A DNA stretch of 64,000 bases from Mugil cephalus (lineage: Eukaryota > Chordata > Actinopteri > Mugiliformes > Mugilidae). Positions 1-32,941 of this stretch are shown in pieces (the first letter of the stretch is position 1; every line of letters begins with the position of its first letter). The DNA lies in the NCBI RefSeq assembly GCF_022458985.1, contig NC_061773.1:5276001-5340000 (forward strand), read 5' to 3'. The translations under genes and the position numbers were made by a program. Below the pieces are notes generated by a model. It saw nothing but the letters and a program-made list of their open reading frames with translations, had not been told where the DNA came from and searched no databases.

Positions 1-2199
1 ATTATGTTAAATTATGATGATGGTGTTTTTTAGGTCAATGTGAAGAAACTAAAATGTCATGTTATTTCGTACTTTTAAGCCAGTGTTACTAAGAATGTAC
101 AATTTTATTCTGTAGAAGCTAAAGTGACTGGCGGGAGCCGGGCCCTCGGGATGGCTGGTCTGGGTCTGAAAAAACAAGCTCAGGAGGTTCTTATATGGTA
201 CGCTGAAGAAAGCCTTATGAATTAATGTGTGATTACTTCTCACCAACACTGCTCTTGAATACTACTTGTACCAAAGCACAGCACACACTATTACTCAAGG
301 GTTTGATACTAATTTTCTACACAGTGTACATTTGATATATTCATTTTCTTGTGGTCTGAAACGAGAAAGATGGGACGCGCTTGGAGCTACTTTTAGCACC
401 TTCGCTCCTTTTTTTTGTGTTACGTATGTTGAAATAGGTGAAAGGGATGAATAGAACTGAGGCTAAAAACAGGTGCAACCGCGTTAAACTATTTATCTTA
501 GCAAGATTCCACTGACACAGCATAAAGCAGCTTCTTTTTTTGTTTTTATATACATACTGCAACAGTGACAAAATGAGGCATTCCTCATAAATAATGGCGA
601 GCTACACTCTTCGGTGTGAAACCATCCAAACAAGGGATAAATTCAGCAATTTTACAATACATTTTAGTATTGTGACTTATCAGACTATAAAATAAATAAA
701 TAAAAATAGCCCTAAGCTCTTCATCGTACTCTCCAAACTGAGTCAGTGATGGAGTCCTATCAACCTGAAACATGACCCCCATCTTGTGGCCACAGAGAGG
801 GGCTGCATCATTAACTTATTTTGGTGTCTTAGGACCTAACGCAAATTCTATCGATCATCTTTAAGCGAATTAAAAAAAGAAATGAAACTTGCGCACATCC
901 GAAAGCAATATCGTACGTGTACATTAAAACTGCAACGTTTTAGACGACTTTATACGGCTTTCTGTAATCACGTGATTGCTTCCACCAATGATATTCCGCT
1001 GTCCCGGCGTATTGAATTCTGGGTACATATGTGACCAAAACCAAAACATATAACCGCATAAAATCAAGATTTGTAGTTAAAACGCGCAAACAACACCAGT
1101 TGATTTAAACAACACGTGAAATACGACGATTCTATGGCTGTAAACGTGTTATCCGGAAATTACACCATGAGTTAAGCGTCGCTCTATAGTTGAGTCTATA
1201 TAACGTGACGTATCGTGTTGTTAAGGTTGTGTTGTATGAAAGGAGAGAAGGTTAGCACTCCCCTTGACAAGGATGGAATTGGCCCTTGTGGCCTGCAACA
1301 CACATACGGTTAAGGCACTGCCACCTACTTCGTGGCATCTCTAACCAAGTTTTTTTCCCCACTATGTTTTTATTTAATTTTTAACATGTATTAAATTCCT
1401 GGGAGATTCATCTCTGGATCGCCCTCTAGCAGTGCCTTACTGTTTAACTGCCTGTGTGCATGGCTCATATCGGGTCTCAAGTTTCCACCATGTAGCTCAA
1501 GAGCGGAAGCCTGTCACTGTACTTTTCCGTATCTTTGTTTCCGCTGCGTGGCTCAGACAGGATGGGAGTATTTATTTTTTCTGTTGCCTTGTGGCACCAT
1601 TGTGCCCACCACCGAACACATGGAGGATTGCTGCGTGATTATTATAATAATTATTTTTACACACGGTCTTCAATCTAAAACACAGAATTTGAACTTAATT
1701 TGAGGTAAGAGTGATAAACAGATATGTACTGTGTGTGTGTATTTATATAGGTAGATATCATACTGTGCCTCTATGCAAACTATATTTAAGTCCATTTTAT
1801 AAAAAGTCTGGTAGCAATTTGTTTGCGCCAACATTTTAAGCAGATCAAATGTGTTTTTGAACAATTGCATTAGAATGTGTAAGCAGCTTTGTGGTTGTGG
1901 AGGTTAATCCCCAGTATTTCAGAGGTCAATATCAGAGACATTGTGCAACTTGCATGGTTTTGCCGTTTGTGACTCTTGCTCCACAACTTTATAACATTAC
2001 TATTTTTCATTTATTAATGTATACACACTGAGTTTTTTGTATTTCGTGTGTACTGTGTCATACTCCAGTGCCTTGCATTCACAATTGTCATAATTGCCAT
2101 AATAATAATAAATAATTTGTAAAACTGCAACGTTTGACTTTGCGCACAATAAACTCAAAACTTCGCATCTGGCTGAAATTCAATTATCACTTTCGTAGT
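1..2199. other. Intergenic DNA with no recognised gene
   Basis: I see no exon, RNA gene or convincing open frame here. The stretch is AT-rich with scattered short open frames of no recognisable content. One short inverted repeat is visible: the 11 bases TAAGGCACTGC near 1312 reappear as their reverse complement near 1431, with about 110 bases between them, which suggests a small foldback element. The boundary at about 2200 is set by the likely 3' end of ninj1. Confidence 0.5.
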
Positions 2200-2205
2200 T
2201 TTATT
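2200..2205 (-). terminator. ninj1: Candidate ninj1 polyadenylation signal
   Basis: TTTATT on the plus strand reads AATAAA on the minus strand. It is the only canonical hexamer I found in the 730 bases downstream of the ninj1 stop codon, which would give a 3' UTR of roughly 0.7 kb. The 3' UTR would include the (CA)n tract at 2662-2735. Use of the site is inferred. Confidence 0.4.
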
Positions 2206-2661
2206 ACAAATACCATTTGAAATAGCAGTCACAGTGTGTAATACGAGATTACAGAATTAAAGCGTAGAAAATCCTTGCACTAAAAATGTGATTTAAAAAA
2301 AGTATTGACATGTTTAATTGAAACTACAAAACAAAGACACTGACAAACATAAATCAGTTTAAATATCACAAACGTATGTTGCATAGCACTTTAAAACAAA
2401 GCTTGTAAGGTCATCAGTCGGTGGAGGTTTGTTACATTGTAAACATATAATAAATGTATTTGTATCATATAATGCCTCGTGTAAAAACAGAAGAAAATGA
2501 GTCCTGATGCAGTCACTGTTAAGAATCTCATTTGGATAAGTCAGGAAACGTATAGTTTTAAATCAAGGCATAACTTATTTGTATCAGTAACCTGATAAGA
2601 GGTCACACTGTTGAATTTCCACCTGATATAAGAACTGAGTTGGTCATAGTTAGAGAGTGTA

Positions 2662-2735
2662 ACACACACACTCACACACACACACACACACACTCTCACT
2701 CAAATACACACAAACACACTCACTCAAACACAAAC
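2662..2735. repeat. (CA)n-rich microsatellite
   Basis: Interrupted CA dinucleotide repeat with CTCA interruptions. It lies about 0.2 kb downstream of the ninj1 stop codon, so it is probably transcribed in that gene's 3' UTR. Confidence 0.85.
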
Positions 2736-2930
2736 ACAGAGCAGTCAATATAATTTTCTTCAGGGTTTTTTGGTTCTCTCCGAGCCTGGAAGTTTGAATG
2801 ACAGAAAAAGAAAGGCCCTCCGATGCCTTCCTCTTTGGTGAATGCATGTCCTGTTCATCTGTGGAAGACAACATGTAGGTCCATATTTACTAAGCAGATA
2901 AAGCAGCGTTGGACGCCACAGAAGAGGTGA

Positions 2931-5582
2931 TCAGGACTTTTTGGCGGGCTGCTGGACGCCGAAGGCCGTGATGAAGACGTTGACCACGACTATGATGAAG
3001 ACGAAGGCTGTGGCGGCATTCTCCAAGATGTTCAGCTTGTAATGCATGCTTTCATCATTTAGGTCCCACTTAACTGGAAAAAGAGAGCGAAGCATGAAGA
3101 TGTTACTACATTCGGGATTCAGGATATGACACAAACTAAGAACATCTGACTGCACTGCCCTTCGGGGGAATAATTAGCTTCTTCTTTCAGCTGGAGATAA
3201 CATGCTTCACTGGTCTGGGAATGAAGCATGTGTGGATCTGATCTAAACAGAGGATCAGCCTGTTCTTATTTTCACATGCTGTCACGGTATTGTCAAAGCT
3301 CTGGTGACCAATAGAGAAGAGAGTTGTTTGAAACTGGAAACAGCTGAGAGCAGAGGAGGCCTCAGCAGTGTTCTCTGTGGCCCAGGAGGGGGAGGAGGAA
3401 ACACTCCAATGTATGGGATGGACCCTAAGACTTAGTGAACTGAAGTCATTTGCGTTTAGTTTAGTAAAAACAGTTGTGTATATGAACCTGTGTGGCAATT
3501 TCTGTAAGTAAATAAAATCCACAGTTTGTGAAAAAAAGAAAAGAAATGAAAACAACAACTAGTAAAGACCACTGACAACATCCAAATATAATTTGTGCTT
3601 ATTTAGTAATAAAGTCAGATAAAGCCTGAGAATAAATAATAAGTAGTGCTATGGTTTTTAAGCATTTACATATTTTAGTTTTCCTTGATGTTAAGAATCT
3701 CATAAATGGTTTGAAGGCAACAGCAACAGTCGCGTCCTAACTTACCTATGAAGATGAGCATAACTCCCACTAAGATTTGCAGGATGAGGGAGATGCTGAT
3801 GAGGGTGATGAGGGGCGTATAGAAGGTGAAGTCTGGCCCTTGCTCCATCACAGCTTTCAGCTGCGAGGCATTGGCCATCAGCAGAGCCACGTCCAGCATG
3901 CTTTCTGCTGCGCTCTTCTTGTTGGCGTAATGGTTCATGTTCAGGGGCCCCTGCTGCCTCCTCCAGCTTCTCCGCAGAGGCACCTGGAAGCAGACACAAA
4001 CTGTGACATCAGCATGACTCAGAAAGCGTGGCACACAGGAGGGTCTTTACAACCCATTATACGCTCAGTCAGCGAAGGATTTCCGATTCTACGCCTCTGT
4101 TACGGCAGATCGCCTTAACATGAATACAAATGGTCGTCAGATGTCAGTTACTGACTCCATCATGAAATCTCAGGTATCCCACTAAATGTTTTTTCTTTTT
4201 CTTTTTCGTTTAAATAAAAATATGGTGCTTATGTAAAAGAAACATTTTTCACTACCAGTTTCTCAGACAGACAAATCTGCAGCTTTCCTGTCATGGGACA
4301 TGTTTCACCTTTCCATTGAAAAAGTTACTTCAGTTTGGAGATAAGAAGCGGATGTGAATGTTATTATAATGTGTAATATGTTAAGTCTGGTTTCAATTTT
4401 ACATTGGGGATTTCTTTAGTTTTTGCTAAAAAAAAAAATCCAGGAAAAAACATAATGACAAATAAGTATGATGCCAGACTTGTGCAATATTTCTTGTGGA
4501 AGATATTGAAGTGAAAGTGTATGACACCACACACAGTCGCTAGGTCGACCTTGGAGGAGAAGTTAAAAGTAAAAAGAAGCCACTTCCCTCTTTCCAACTG
4601 ACCAGGCCACAGATAAAAGGTCTCTGCCCGAGGAAAGTGGAACAAAGGAGGATGAAGGTGCTCATGAACATGTGAAGATTATCCCACAATTAGACCTACT
4701 AAACTAGATGTTAACAGTTAACAAAGTTTATTACTAAATATAACTTATTTACTCATTTTATGTTCCATTAACGGAGCTGATGAAGCAGCTCAGTTTCCTT
4801 CCTGTTTCTGAAACCACAAAAGTTGCAGGTTTCTTTGAAAGCACATTGCAACACGTGAAAATGAGGGTCATTGCTGAGGCTGTGGGTTTCACTGCGGAGG
4901 AGCGGAGGTCTGCTGACCGCCGTTTGCAGCATCAGTTCCATCGTGTCAGTGTTTTCATTTGAATTGTTGTGATGCCATTTTTCAAAGTTAACTGGTGATG
5001 ACTTTTTTAAGTGCTGTGTCTTTCTGGCCAAACTTTTGCTTTGTTCTCTTGAAAAACATAATCATTTTTCCAAGCACTGTAACAATTCTGTTTTTTAAGT
5101 CATCATATAATACGTCGCTATTAACTGCATAGTCTCTTAAAAGAAGGGTCCATCACAGATTCCTAGACCTCAAGATCTTCAAGTTATTTAGTCCAAAGTT
5201 AAACCATTTGAATATTTACAAGAGACTACTTGAAAATTGTGTAATATATGTAACTAGAAAATTCCCTCTGGGAAATTTTGTAGGGGCTACGGGAGCTAAT
5301 GCCGGGGGTACCGCCTCGAAAAAAAGGACTAAGATGAAAAATAAGAAGAAAAAACACGCAGGATAACAATAGGGGCTCAGGGCTTCGCTTGCTGCTGTAG
5401 ACTGGAGGCTCAGGAGTTGCCCCGTAGCCCCTAATAAATTGAACGAAATTAGTTACTAGTTAATTAATTAATTAATTACTGTGTACAAAAGACACTGTTA
5501 ATCATTACTAGTAGGTTAGTAGGCTTCACTGCACTGCAGATGGATTACCTATTGTTGTCAGTTCAAACTCTTTCTCTGTGGC

Positions 5583-5670
<88 letters not shown>

Positions 5671-7032
5671 CTGGCACCTCACTATCAGCACTATTTTTTC
5701 CTTAATTTTTTTTTACTAATCATCACAACTTCTCATTACACTCCTAGTTGACTCTGATTAACATTTTTTTTAATTCAATCCTGTAAAGTAGTTACTGTAT
5801 ATAGAAAAGGGCAATTCTCAAGTCCTGGTATCTTGTTTCCGTCACATTTCTCTGCCAGCTAGTTACTTAACACATATTGTTGCCTGATGACTGTATTCAT
5901 AATACACAAAATCCTCTCCACTTCAGTCAGTAATAACAGAGTATTAAAAAAAACAGAACACTGACGGAGTTAAATGTTTAATAAATACATGTGAATTTTT
6001 TCCATCCACCAGACCGTTAGTTTGTAAAGACATTATTATTATTTTTTTTTTTTTTTTAAATTCAGTGTCTGTATGCCAAGGAGACATTATTTAGTTAGAT
6101 GTTAACGAATTTTGTAAAACACAATAGATTAAGAAAGGTTCAAAGTTCGATTCGCTTCAATGTGTTGATATATGGGGGTTCAGCTGCGGTCACAACTGTG
6201 AAAGTGAAACAAATTTTTCTGAAAAAAAATTAAGTTTCTTTTGATTACTTATATTGAGTGTCTCTTTATTGGTATTTTCTAGTAGTGATGCTATGTAATA
6301 ACGGTGATTTACATACATTTGCAACAGGCTGAATGTATTCAGATAAACTCCTACATGCGTCATTTGAAGGTTTTCGTGATATGAAAGCAAAATGGACAAT
6401 TTGTACAGATTCTGTATCGAGGTTCTCATTAGGTGATCCACACGGAGGATACCTGCAGGCTTTTAACACAAAGATGTAGGTTATCCCGGATCGTGTGACT
6501 GGCAGAGTTAGCCCACTTGATCCCTTCATGGATCAATGATAACACACACGAGACTCCTGTATCGTGTCTCACCACATGCAAACTGAGCCTTAACAGCAGA
6601 GAGACGCAGGGAAACTCCTGACAGAAAACAGGTTCATCTAGTAAACTAGCAGTTTGTTTAATTTAGTCTTGAAATATTGCTACATTATCTCAGTGACTTC
6701 AAAACAATGGGAATGTTACGTTTAATGGGAGTGTTACTCGGGATATCTCGGCTAACATCCAGCGACCCGGCGGTGAGTCAGAGGAGGAGAGAGATGGATG
6801 AAACCATAACAAAGGGAAGAGTCGCATAATTTTTTCCGTGTAACACTTTAGCCGGGAGGTCCCTCGGTGCGGACTCGACGCTTGGCTGAACCTGAGGCAG
6901 GATATTAGCGTCGGCTTAACATTTCTGGACCGGGAGCTATTCGCTGACCCTTTGGAACCGACACTGCTGCCTTACCTCAGCCTCGCCGTTTCGGTCAGCA
7001 TCACCGTTCATCTCCAAGTTTTCAGTAGCCAT
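2931..7032 (-). CDS. ninj1: Ninjurin-1 (cell-surface protein, plasma membrane rupture)
   Basis: Three coding exons on the minus strand: 6976-7032, 3746-3983 and 2931-3073, 438 nt in all, giving 145 aa (human NINJ1 is about 152 aa). Each junction has GT-AG sites and phases 0 and 1. The protein has a short polar N-terminus, the conserved NHYANKKSAAESMLDVALLM segment (the amphipathic helices that mediate oligomerisation in NINJ1), then two hydrophobic helices, with FIIVVVNVFITAFGVQ near the C-terminus. The words MANASQLKAV and KWDL favour NINJ1 over NINJ2. In mammals NINJ1 is a homophilic adhesion protein that assembles into filaments and ruptures the plasma membrane during lytic cell death. The chosen start is the ATG at 7032 (MATENLEMNG, good context). 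An in-frame upstream ATG at 7128 would add 32 arginine/aspartate-rich residues that I think are 5' UTR. The gene is divergent from wnk2, as for the human NINJ1/WNK2 pair. Confidence 0.93.
5281..5433. mobile_element. Short terminal-inverted-repeat element (MITE-like) in ninj1 intron 1
   Basis: The left end TAGGGGCTACGGGA and the right end CCCCGTAGCCCCTA are inverted copies of each other (13 of 14 bases) about 150 bases apart. There is no coding capacity, which fits a non-autonomous DNA transposon remnant inside the large first intron of ninj1. The family is not identified. Confidence 0.6.
5588..5668. repeat. (GT)n microsatellite
   Basis: About 80 bases of GT dinucleotides with a single AATG interruption near 5638, inside ninj1 intron 1. 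A short (TTAA)n run lies just upstream near 5457-5478. Confidence 0.9.
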
Positions 7033-7250
7033 CTTCCTTTTGTTTCTCTGTCCCTCGAGGGGCTTGTCATGTAGCTCCGCTGTGAGGTCGTGGGAGAGTT
7101 GCCGGTCGGTCGGTCGGTCGGCTGGCACAGGCGCGGACTGCTATGAAGGCAGCAGAGAGGAAGAAAAGGGGAGACTAGCTTCAGACTACTCCTACTGCTA
7201 CCGCCCCTTCAACATGGGGACGGCTGCCTGTTCTACGCTGTGCACTGTTA
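7033..7250 (-). promoter_or_regulatory. ninj1: Likely ninj1 promoter / 5' UTR
   Basis: The sequence directly upstream of the ninj1 start (in minus-strand sense) is richer in G+C and CpG than its surroundings, with a short (CGGT)n-like run near 7105-7120. The region holds an in-frame upstream ATG at 7126-7128. No TATA box stands out. Assignment rests on position and composition only. Confidence 0.35.
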
Positions 7251-7450
7251 TGAGAAGTAGAAGGAGCAAAGCCGATCCACTAACCACAGCCCACTGTGGT
7301 TATTTAACGACACGCGATATAAAATTAACGTTGAAACGGGTATTTCCATTACAGAGAACTCTGACATTCATACTCATTAACCCAATAAACAGCGGACGTG
7401 AATTTGCTGCCATCTAGAGGACATACGTGGCATTAAATGCGTGAGCCACC

Positions 7451-7865
7451 GACCAGGCATAACATTATGACCACTGACAGGAGAAGTAAATAACATTGTG
7501 ACTAATCATCATTCTGCTGGGAAACTTTTAGATCTGGCATTCACGTGGCTGTTCCCTAGACATGAAGCACCCACCTAGACCAGACCAGGAACCCTAACCC
7601 CATAGCAATTACACAGAACAAAGTGTTGACCTGGCCTCAAAACTCACTAGATCCCAAACTGATCAAGTATCTGTGGGATGATCCACAGAGGCCCCTCCCC
7701 TCAACCCATAGGACCCAAAGACCCCACTAACAACATCCTGTTACCAGACACCACAGGACACCCTCAGAAGACCCATGTCCATTCTCTGATGAGTCACAAC
7801 TGGTTTGGAGGAACAAGAAAGACCTACACAATATTAGGAAGATGGTCATAAGTATAGGCCTGAAC
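7451..7865 (+). mobile_element. MITE, copy 1 of a seven-copy family
   Basis: Contains the diagnostic series shared by the family in this window: GGCATAACATTATGACC at the left, CTGCTGGGAAACTTTTGG-like text, CATAGGACCCAAAGACCCC, CAGACACCACAGGACACC, TCTCTGATGAGTCACAACTG, then a degenerate right end. It is the longest copy, with its right inverted repeat decayed. There is no coding capacity. Intact copies at 35867 and 37601 show the family's inverted ends and an apparent TA target duplication, which suggests a Tc1/mariner-type non-autonomous element. Confidence 0.75.
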
Positions 7866-10150
7866 AATAATAATAATGATAATCAGATTTTTTATTCAGC
7901 TTGCTTTTATATACAGTGGTTCAATAAGAGCAGGTCACTGCTTTCGTAAGGTAAAGGTAAATAAATACGTGATTAAATCTATGGTCACTTACTGTAAAAC
8001 AAACCAGCATGTTTTGTTTGCAGTGGTGCCTATTGCACACATTATTTCAGTTAATACTTATTACAATATTATGATCTTCACCTGTCAACAAATACCACTT
8101 AAAAGTTCAATTTAAGCAGAGCCATATTACCTGCAGAAAGGTACAGGAGACTCAGGACACAAAGACGTTGAGAAGCAAAAGGCACATGAAAACACTGATT
8201 GTGAAAGACACACAAAAAAGAGAAGCGCTCTGTGAATCATGGGTGATGTCCCAGGATCTTAGACCTATAGTGCCAAAACTAATGGTTTGATCAAGGTCAG
8301 CCAAACTAGGCTAACCTCAAAAGCGAAGAGAGTAAAACACAGTCTTGCAAAACTGCAACAAACAGCAGTTTGGATATTTCAGTTGAAACACTTTCAGCCA
8401 CGTGTGACTCTTAAATAGGACCCGGTGAATAGGATGGCTGGACACCACTTTAACTGTCACATTCATGGGTTCACATTGTAAAATAGACCTGCGTGGCCTG
8501 AGCCCTGCAATCAACTGATTCCCATTATATGCACTGTTTCCTCGGCGACCAGGGGCAGGTCTGTCCCTCAGAGTTGACCCCATAAAACTTAAAACTGGCC
8601 TTCTCATTGTGGACAAAAGGGAAGTGCTTTGGAAGGCATGTGTTTCTTTGCCTTGGTAACTAAACCCATCCCAAAGGCAACGAATGGAGAACACTGAAAA
8701 GAGCAAACTACTTTGAAAGTTCATGTTTTTCATTATATCAGTTCTGCTTAAAGGGAATGTTCTCATATTTTGAATGTAATAAAAAAAAAACATTATTCGT
8801 GAAAGGTCAGGACCAAGTTTAACAGATTGAATATTTGGCACTTATTTCAGAAGTAGCACTCTTAATCTGGTATGGTCTGGTACAATGACAATAAAGACTT
8901 GTGAAGACAATGTGAACTTTTTAAGGGTTTGTATTTTGTAGGTTTCTTTTAATCAGTTACTCCAGAGCTCCAGGAAAAAATATGGCATGGTGCCTCCTCC
9001 CCCATCAACAAGCTGTTGCACAAAATATATTGATGAATCCAGTGAAGACAGAACTGAACAAAAATAGTGCCCATAAAACAAATTATATTGCAGAAACCTT
9101 TGTTCAGTTCTACAGCACATGTGGGCAAATACAGCTCCATGCTAGATGCAACAGAATACCACAAATTAAAAAAAAAAAAGTGGCACAATTCAATTTCAAT
9201 TCAGCTTCACTTTATTTCACACTTAGATATGAAACAATAAAAAAGAATGTAATGGTAATAACAATAAACAACGAATAACCTACTATAAAATACAACATAT
9301 AACACAATTAAAACGCATGCAAAGTTTACACAAAATTAATCACAATATAAATAAGATACCTGTGAATATATAATGTTGCAATAAAATATAACAGAACCCA
9401 ATGGTATATAAAGTAGTCATAGTTAACTCGCCCTCAGTGCGCCCCCTATGGATCCACGGCGCTCTTGCCTATACTGCCTATATCCATATATGCTCCGAGC
9501 TCTGAGTTATTTGTAGGTTTAACTCTAAAACAATGACATAATGGATAAACACGAACTTTTAAGTTAAGAACTGTTTATTACTTTAATTTTAACTTAATTG
9601 TTCAGTGTTGTTTCTGCAGAATCTGTACTAAACACGGCCCTTAACCTCTGATTAGAGGGTAAACAATTATGTAATAACTCTGGAGAATACTTCGAAAACA
9701 CAGAGGGACTTACCGAAGCAAGCTGTTTATATTTGTTATGTTGTCATCCCCCACTCCCTCCATGGAATCCATGTGAATGAACGCAATATTAAGATGGGCT
9801 CCGCTGCGTCTTATCCGGAAGTCCAAAGCGTCCCCTTTGGTTGGTGGCTTTTAAATCATCTTCCCATTGGAGGCTTAGCACGTCACGATGAGGGCGGACA
9901 GTGGTGTGGTCCACACAGCCCGTGTCAGGGGATGGCAAGGGTGCCGCCTAAAAGCGTGCCGAGTTATTGGATACGTGTTGTTGCTAGGGGCGTGGGTAGT
10001 GCCGTGAAATATTCCAGTTTCCTCAGACCTCCGCGAGATGGAATTTGGGAAGACAACAGTGTTATCAGTCGGACGAGAGATGCGCTGAGAGCTGTCTGCT
10101 CTCCAACCCGGGGCAAACTGTGCCGCAGTGAGGGCATAATCTGATAAGCG
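7866..10150. other. Intergenic DNA upstream of wnk2; retroposon-like debris
   Basis: No gene is recognised. Near 8880-8905 the text TGACAATAAAGACTTGTG resembles the 3' tail of a fish retroposon. Around 9185-9400 the sequence is very AT-rich. A minus-strand open frame of 174 codons (8317-8841) is the longest in the interval, but it has no recognisable domain and no gene-like context. From about 9750 the base composition becomes richer in CpG, approaching the wnk2 promoter. Confidence 0.45.
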
Positions 10151-10809
10151 CGTCTATCCATCCTGCACTCTGCACCAGGACAACGCACGGGAGAGGAGAA
10201 GTACACGCGGATAGTTATAGTGACATTATGCTGAGGTCACACTTCTCGGAGCTGATTCAGACATTCACCCGGAACACCTGCTATTCATTTCAATCAGAGA
10301 CAGCACGGGTGGATGTGTGTTTACAGGGGGTGGCTGCTGCGCACTTGGTCGTCCCGTGATGCGTCTGTGGAGGGGGCTGGTGCGTGGCTCGGTTTGAACA
10401 TCCCTTCCCTTACCACTGCAGGCACACATCCCATTTTTATAGTTTGCGCTGGATCTTGGCTCTTATGCAATATGGAGGGAACTGATTTCGTGAGCTCATA
10501 GGTGGAAGTGGCAGTGACATCAGGCTTAACTCGAAATCTATGTGCTTTATTGCAGCAAGGTGGACCGGGGAGTGAGGTGGCCAGGAGCAATGCACGCATC
10601 CTCCGAGTTGGACATTTTGAGAGGATGCTGTATGTCATAAAGAAATTCAAGGCATCAGCCCATACATCCTGAGCTGGCGAACTGCGTCACTGCATGTGAG
10701 TGTTGCAGGTAGGCTGCAAACTCTCCCACCGCCGGGAGAGGAGCATGCGCTCATCATCATCCCCACACAATGTCGCCGGTAAGTAAGTGTCTATAACAGT
10801 TTAACGGGG
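10151..10809 (+). promoter_or_regulatory. wnk2: Probable wnk2 promoter / 5' UTR with two overlapping uORFs
   Basis: The 650 bases upstream of the wnk2 start are comparatively CpG-rich. Two short upstream reading frames end just before the start codon: ATG at 10745 with stop at 10784-10786 (13 codons), and ATG at 10770 with stop at 10794-10796 (8 codons). They overlap in different frames, which could damp translation of the main frame. A good splice-donor sequence, CCGGTAAGTAAG, also lies here near 10777, so part of this region may be intronic in some transcripts. No TATA box is evident. Confidence 0.4.
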
Positions 10810-30669
<19,860 letters not shown>

Positions 30670-31040
30670 TCTGAGTAGCATTGTGTCTTCCAACTCTGTT
30701 ACCAAAAAGATATCTCATTATAGTTCTAGTCAATCTTCTGTGCATATAGTGTATATATTTAACCAGCATGTATGTAACCATATGTACATACTCATCTCCA
30801 TTCTTGAGTTTTATGTTCTTTGTTTAATTTGCATCAACATACCTCATGTTCATTTACAGTACCTAATCCTTGATTGTGGTCTGTTCTTAGTTGAAAAATG
30901 TATAATTAGCCCGATCAGGCTCGACAGTGCAGATATTTCTTTTATGTATGAACATTGTCACTCACTGAATGCACATAATGTACTTCATTCATGTGTTCAT
31001 GTACATGAATAGTTGTGTTGCCCACATCACCCCCATATAG

Positions 31041-31100
<60 letters not shown>

Positions 31101-32941
31101 ATAAATGAATTTTGATTGGTCTGTACATAGCTCCTGTGTTTGTACAGTTACCATTAGAAAATAGGTTGGTGCTGCAGCTATTTGTCTTAATGCAACACCT
31201 TATTAGCCACCACCATGCCATCACTGTGAAGACTTGACATCCTGGTCACTAGGGCCAGTTGCTTTACTCTGCTCTCTCAGTCCAAGGATAGGTTTCATTC
31301 TTCATCGATGAAATGCTTCCAGCACAAGCGCTTGAAATATCCTTAAGAGATTTGAATGAACTTGAACTTTATCTTCAGGTGAAGAAAACACCTGTGAGAG
31401 TGCCTTGAATTGTAGTTTTGTGAAGACAAGCATTTAGATTCAAAACTGACACACGATATTCTATATATACATATATGCGTTCACCTTCACAGATAAATTA
31501 TGTGATTTGAATTATGAATGTGGATTAAAACATATTTAATTTCACAAGAAAACACAAATAAACACTATAATCCGGTGTTACAGTTCACTAAATATCAGAG
31601 ATTGTAAAAATGCATAAATATCCAAAACTGAATTAGGTACTATCATATATTTCCTGTAGGTTTTTACCTGTTCACTGTTGTGGGATTGCTCTTCCATCTG
31701 CACCGCAGCCTGCATGAATACTCTGATATTCTGAATGTGCACAGGTTGATGCAGTGAGATACAGGAGGACATTGTTAGGAGAAAGTGGCACTGACACAAT
31801 GTGACAAGGAGGGCTGAAGGACTCAGCGAATGACTCGATATCATAATCATCCCATACCTCTAATAATGCAGTCTGTAGCTTTACATATTGTTGCCTTTGT
31901 GGTTTTTAAGAGATTACTGTGAGGTTGGTTGTTGATTGTTAAATGCTGACGATATGAGGATGTTAGAGGCGTATTAAGAATGTGAATTACAGAGAAGCCA
32001 CAACATGTCTATGTGCGACGCATAGGTTTTTTAAATCATGTTTATTAGATGCTGCCCTCATAACATCTTCTGCCTCATATGACAAATTATATGTATTAAG
32101 GCTGACTTAATTCAAAGATCTCCAACAAATATTATGCTTTCACTGCTATTTACAGCCTCAAAAAAAACAACTCACTTTCAACATGTATATTTCTTGCGTA
32201 ACGTATATAACGCCCTGAGAATAATTTGTTGAATGCATTGTTTGCTCAGTGCAGTTTGTGATGACTGAATTCAACGAAACTGCTTTTGATCCCCCTATGG
32301 TTTCTGTTTTTGAGTGTGTACAGTAGTCTATTTAGTATTGCCCTTTGAAAGAGTTTTGGACGCCACAGGAGACAAATTCAGAAAAAAATGTTTCTCGGAA
32401 TGTAAAGGCCAGATATGTAGTGACTTACAGGTTTTGTATGGTCAAAGTAAAAGAAATTTAGATGAAAGCTAAATTTCCCACGACGCCCTCTGTGACAGTA
32501 TCTCATCACTGTTATTTTTTCAAACTTTAAGAAAAATATTTCCAGAGCCACAGAGGATATCACTCAACAGTTTTTCGCAGAATAAGTGGTGATGAGCAAT
32601 CTGAACTTTAAGGTTGAAATCAGTAGAGTGCCCCTTTAAAATCAATCCTATGTTTGCACAGTTTGAAAATACGTTGAAACTGTTCTGTTTCTGGCAGAAT
32701 TTCTTAAGTAAAGGTTTTTTTTTTGTAGGATTTCTCCTATGCAGTTTTTTTCTTGTCGTTTGTTTTGTTTGTGCTTTACACGGTAACCTCGGTCTTTAAT
32801 CTCTTTAATGCTTGTAATGGAAGCTACGTGTGTGATTGCTTTTTGCCTGCTGTATCACCTGTTTTCCTAGCACTTTCCTGACCTCGTCAGATCGGTACTC
32901 TCTCAAAAAAGATGTACATACTTGAAGACATAAATAATAAA
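30670..32941 (+). other. wnk2: wnk2 3' UTR with polyadenylation signal at 32936-32941
   Basis: After the TAA at 30667-30669 there is 2.3 kb without a gene, ending at a canonical AATAAA (32936-32941). It contains a (GT)n tract at 31042-31099 and several TGTA-containing words (for example TGTACATA near 30783 and 31122) that resemble Pumilio-type sites. The extent of the 3' UTR is inferred from the absence of an earlier convincing AATAAA and from the next gene starting at 33306. Confidence 0.55.
31042..31099. repeat. (GT)n microsatellite
   Basis: Pure GT dinucleotide tract of 58 bases inside the probable wnk2 3' UTR. Confidence 0.9.

Noticed and set aside
3742-4118. Frames overlapping ninj1 exon 2 in other phases and on the plus strand
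   Set aside because: The exon's true frame is fixed by the NINJ1 sequence and by matching splice phases on both sides.
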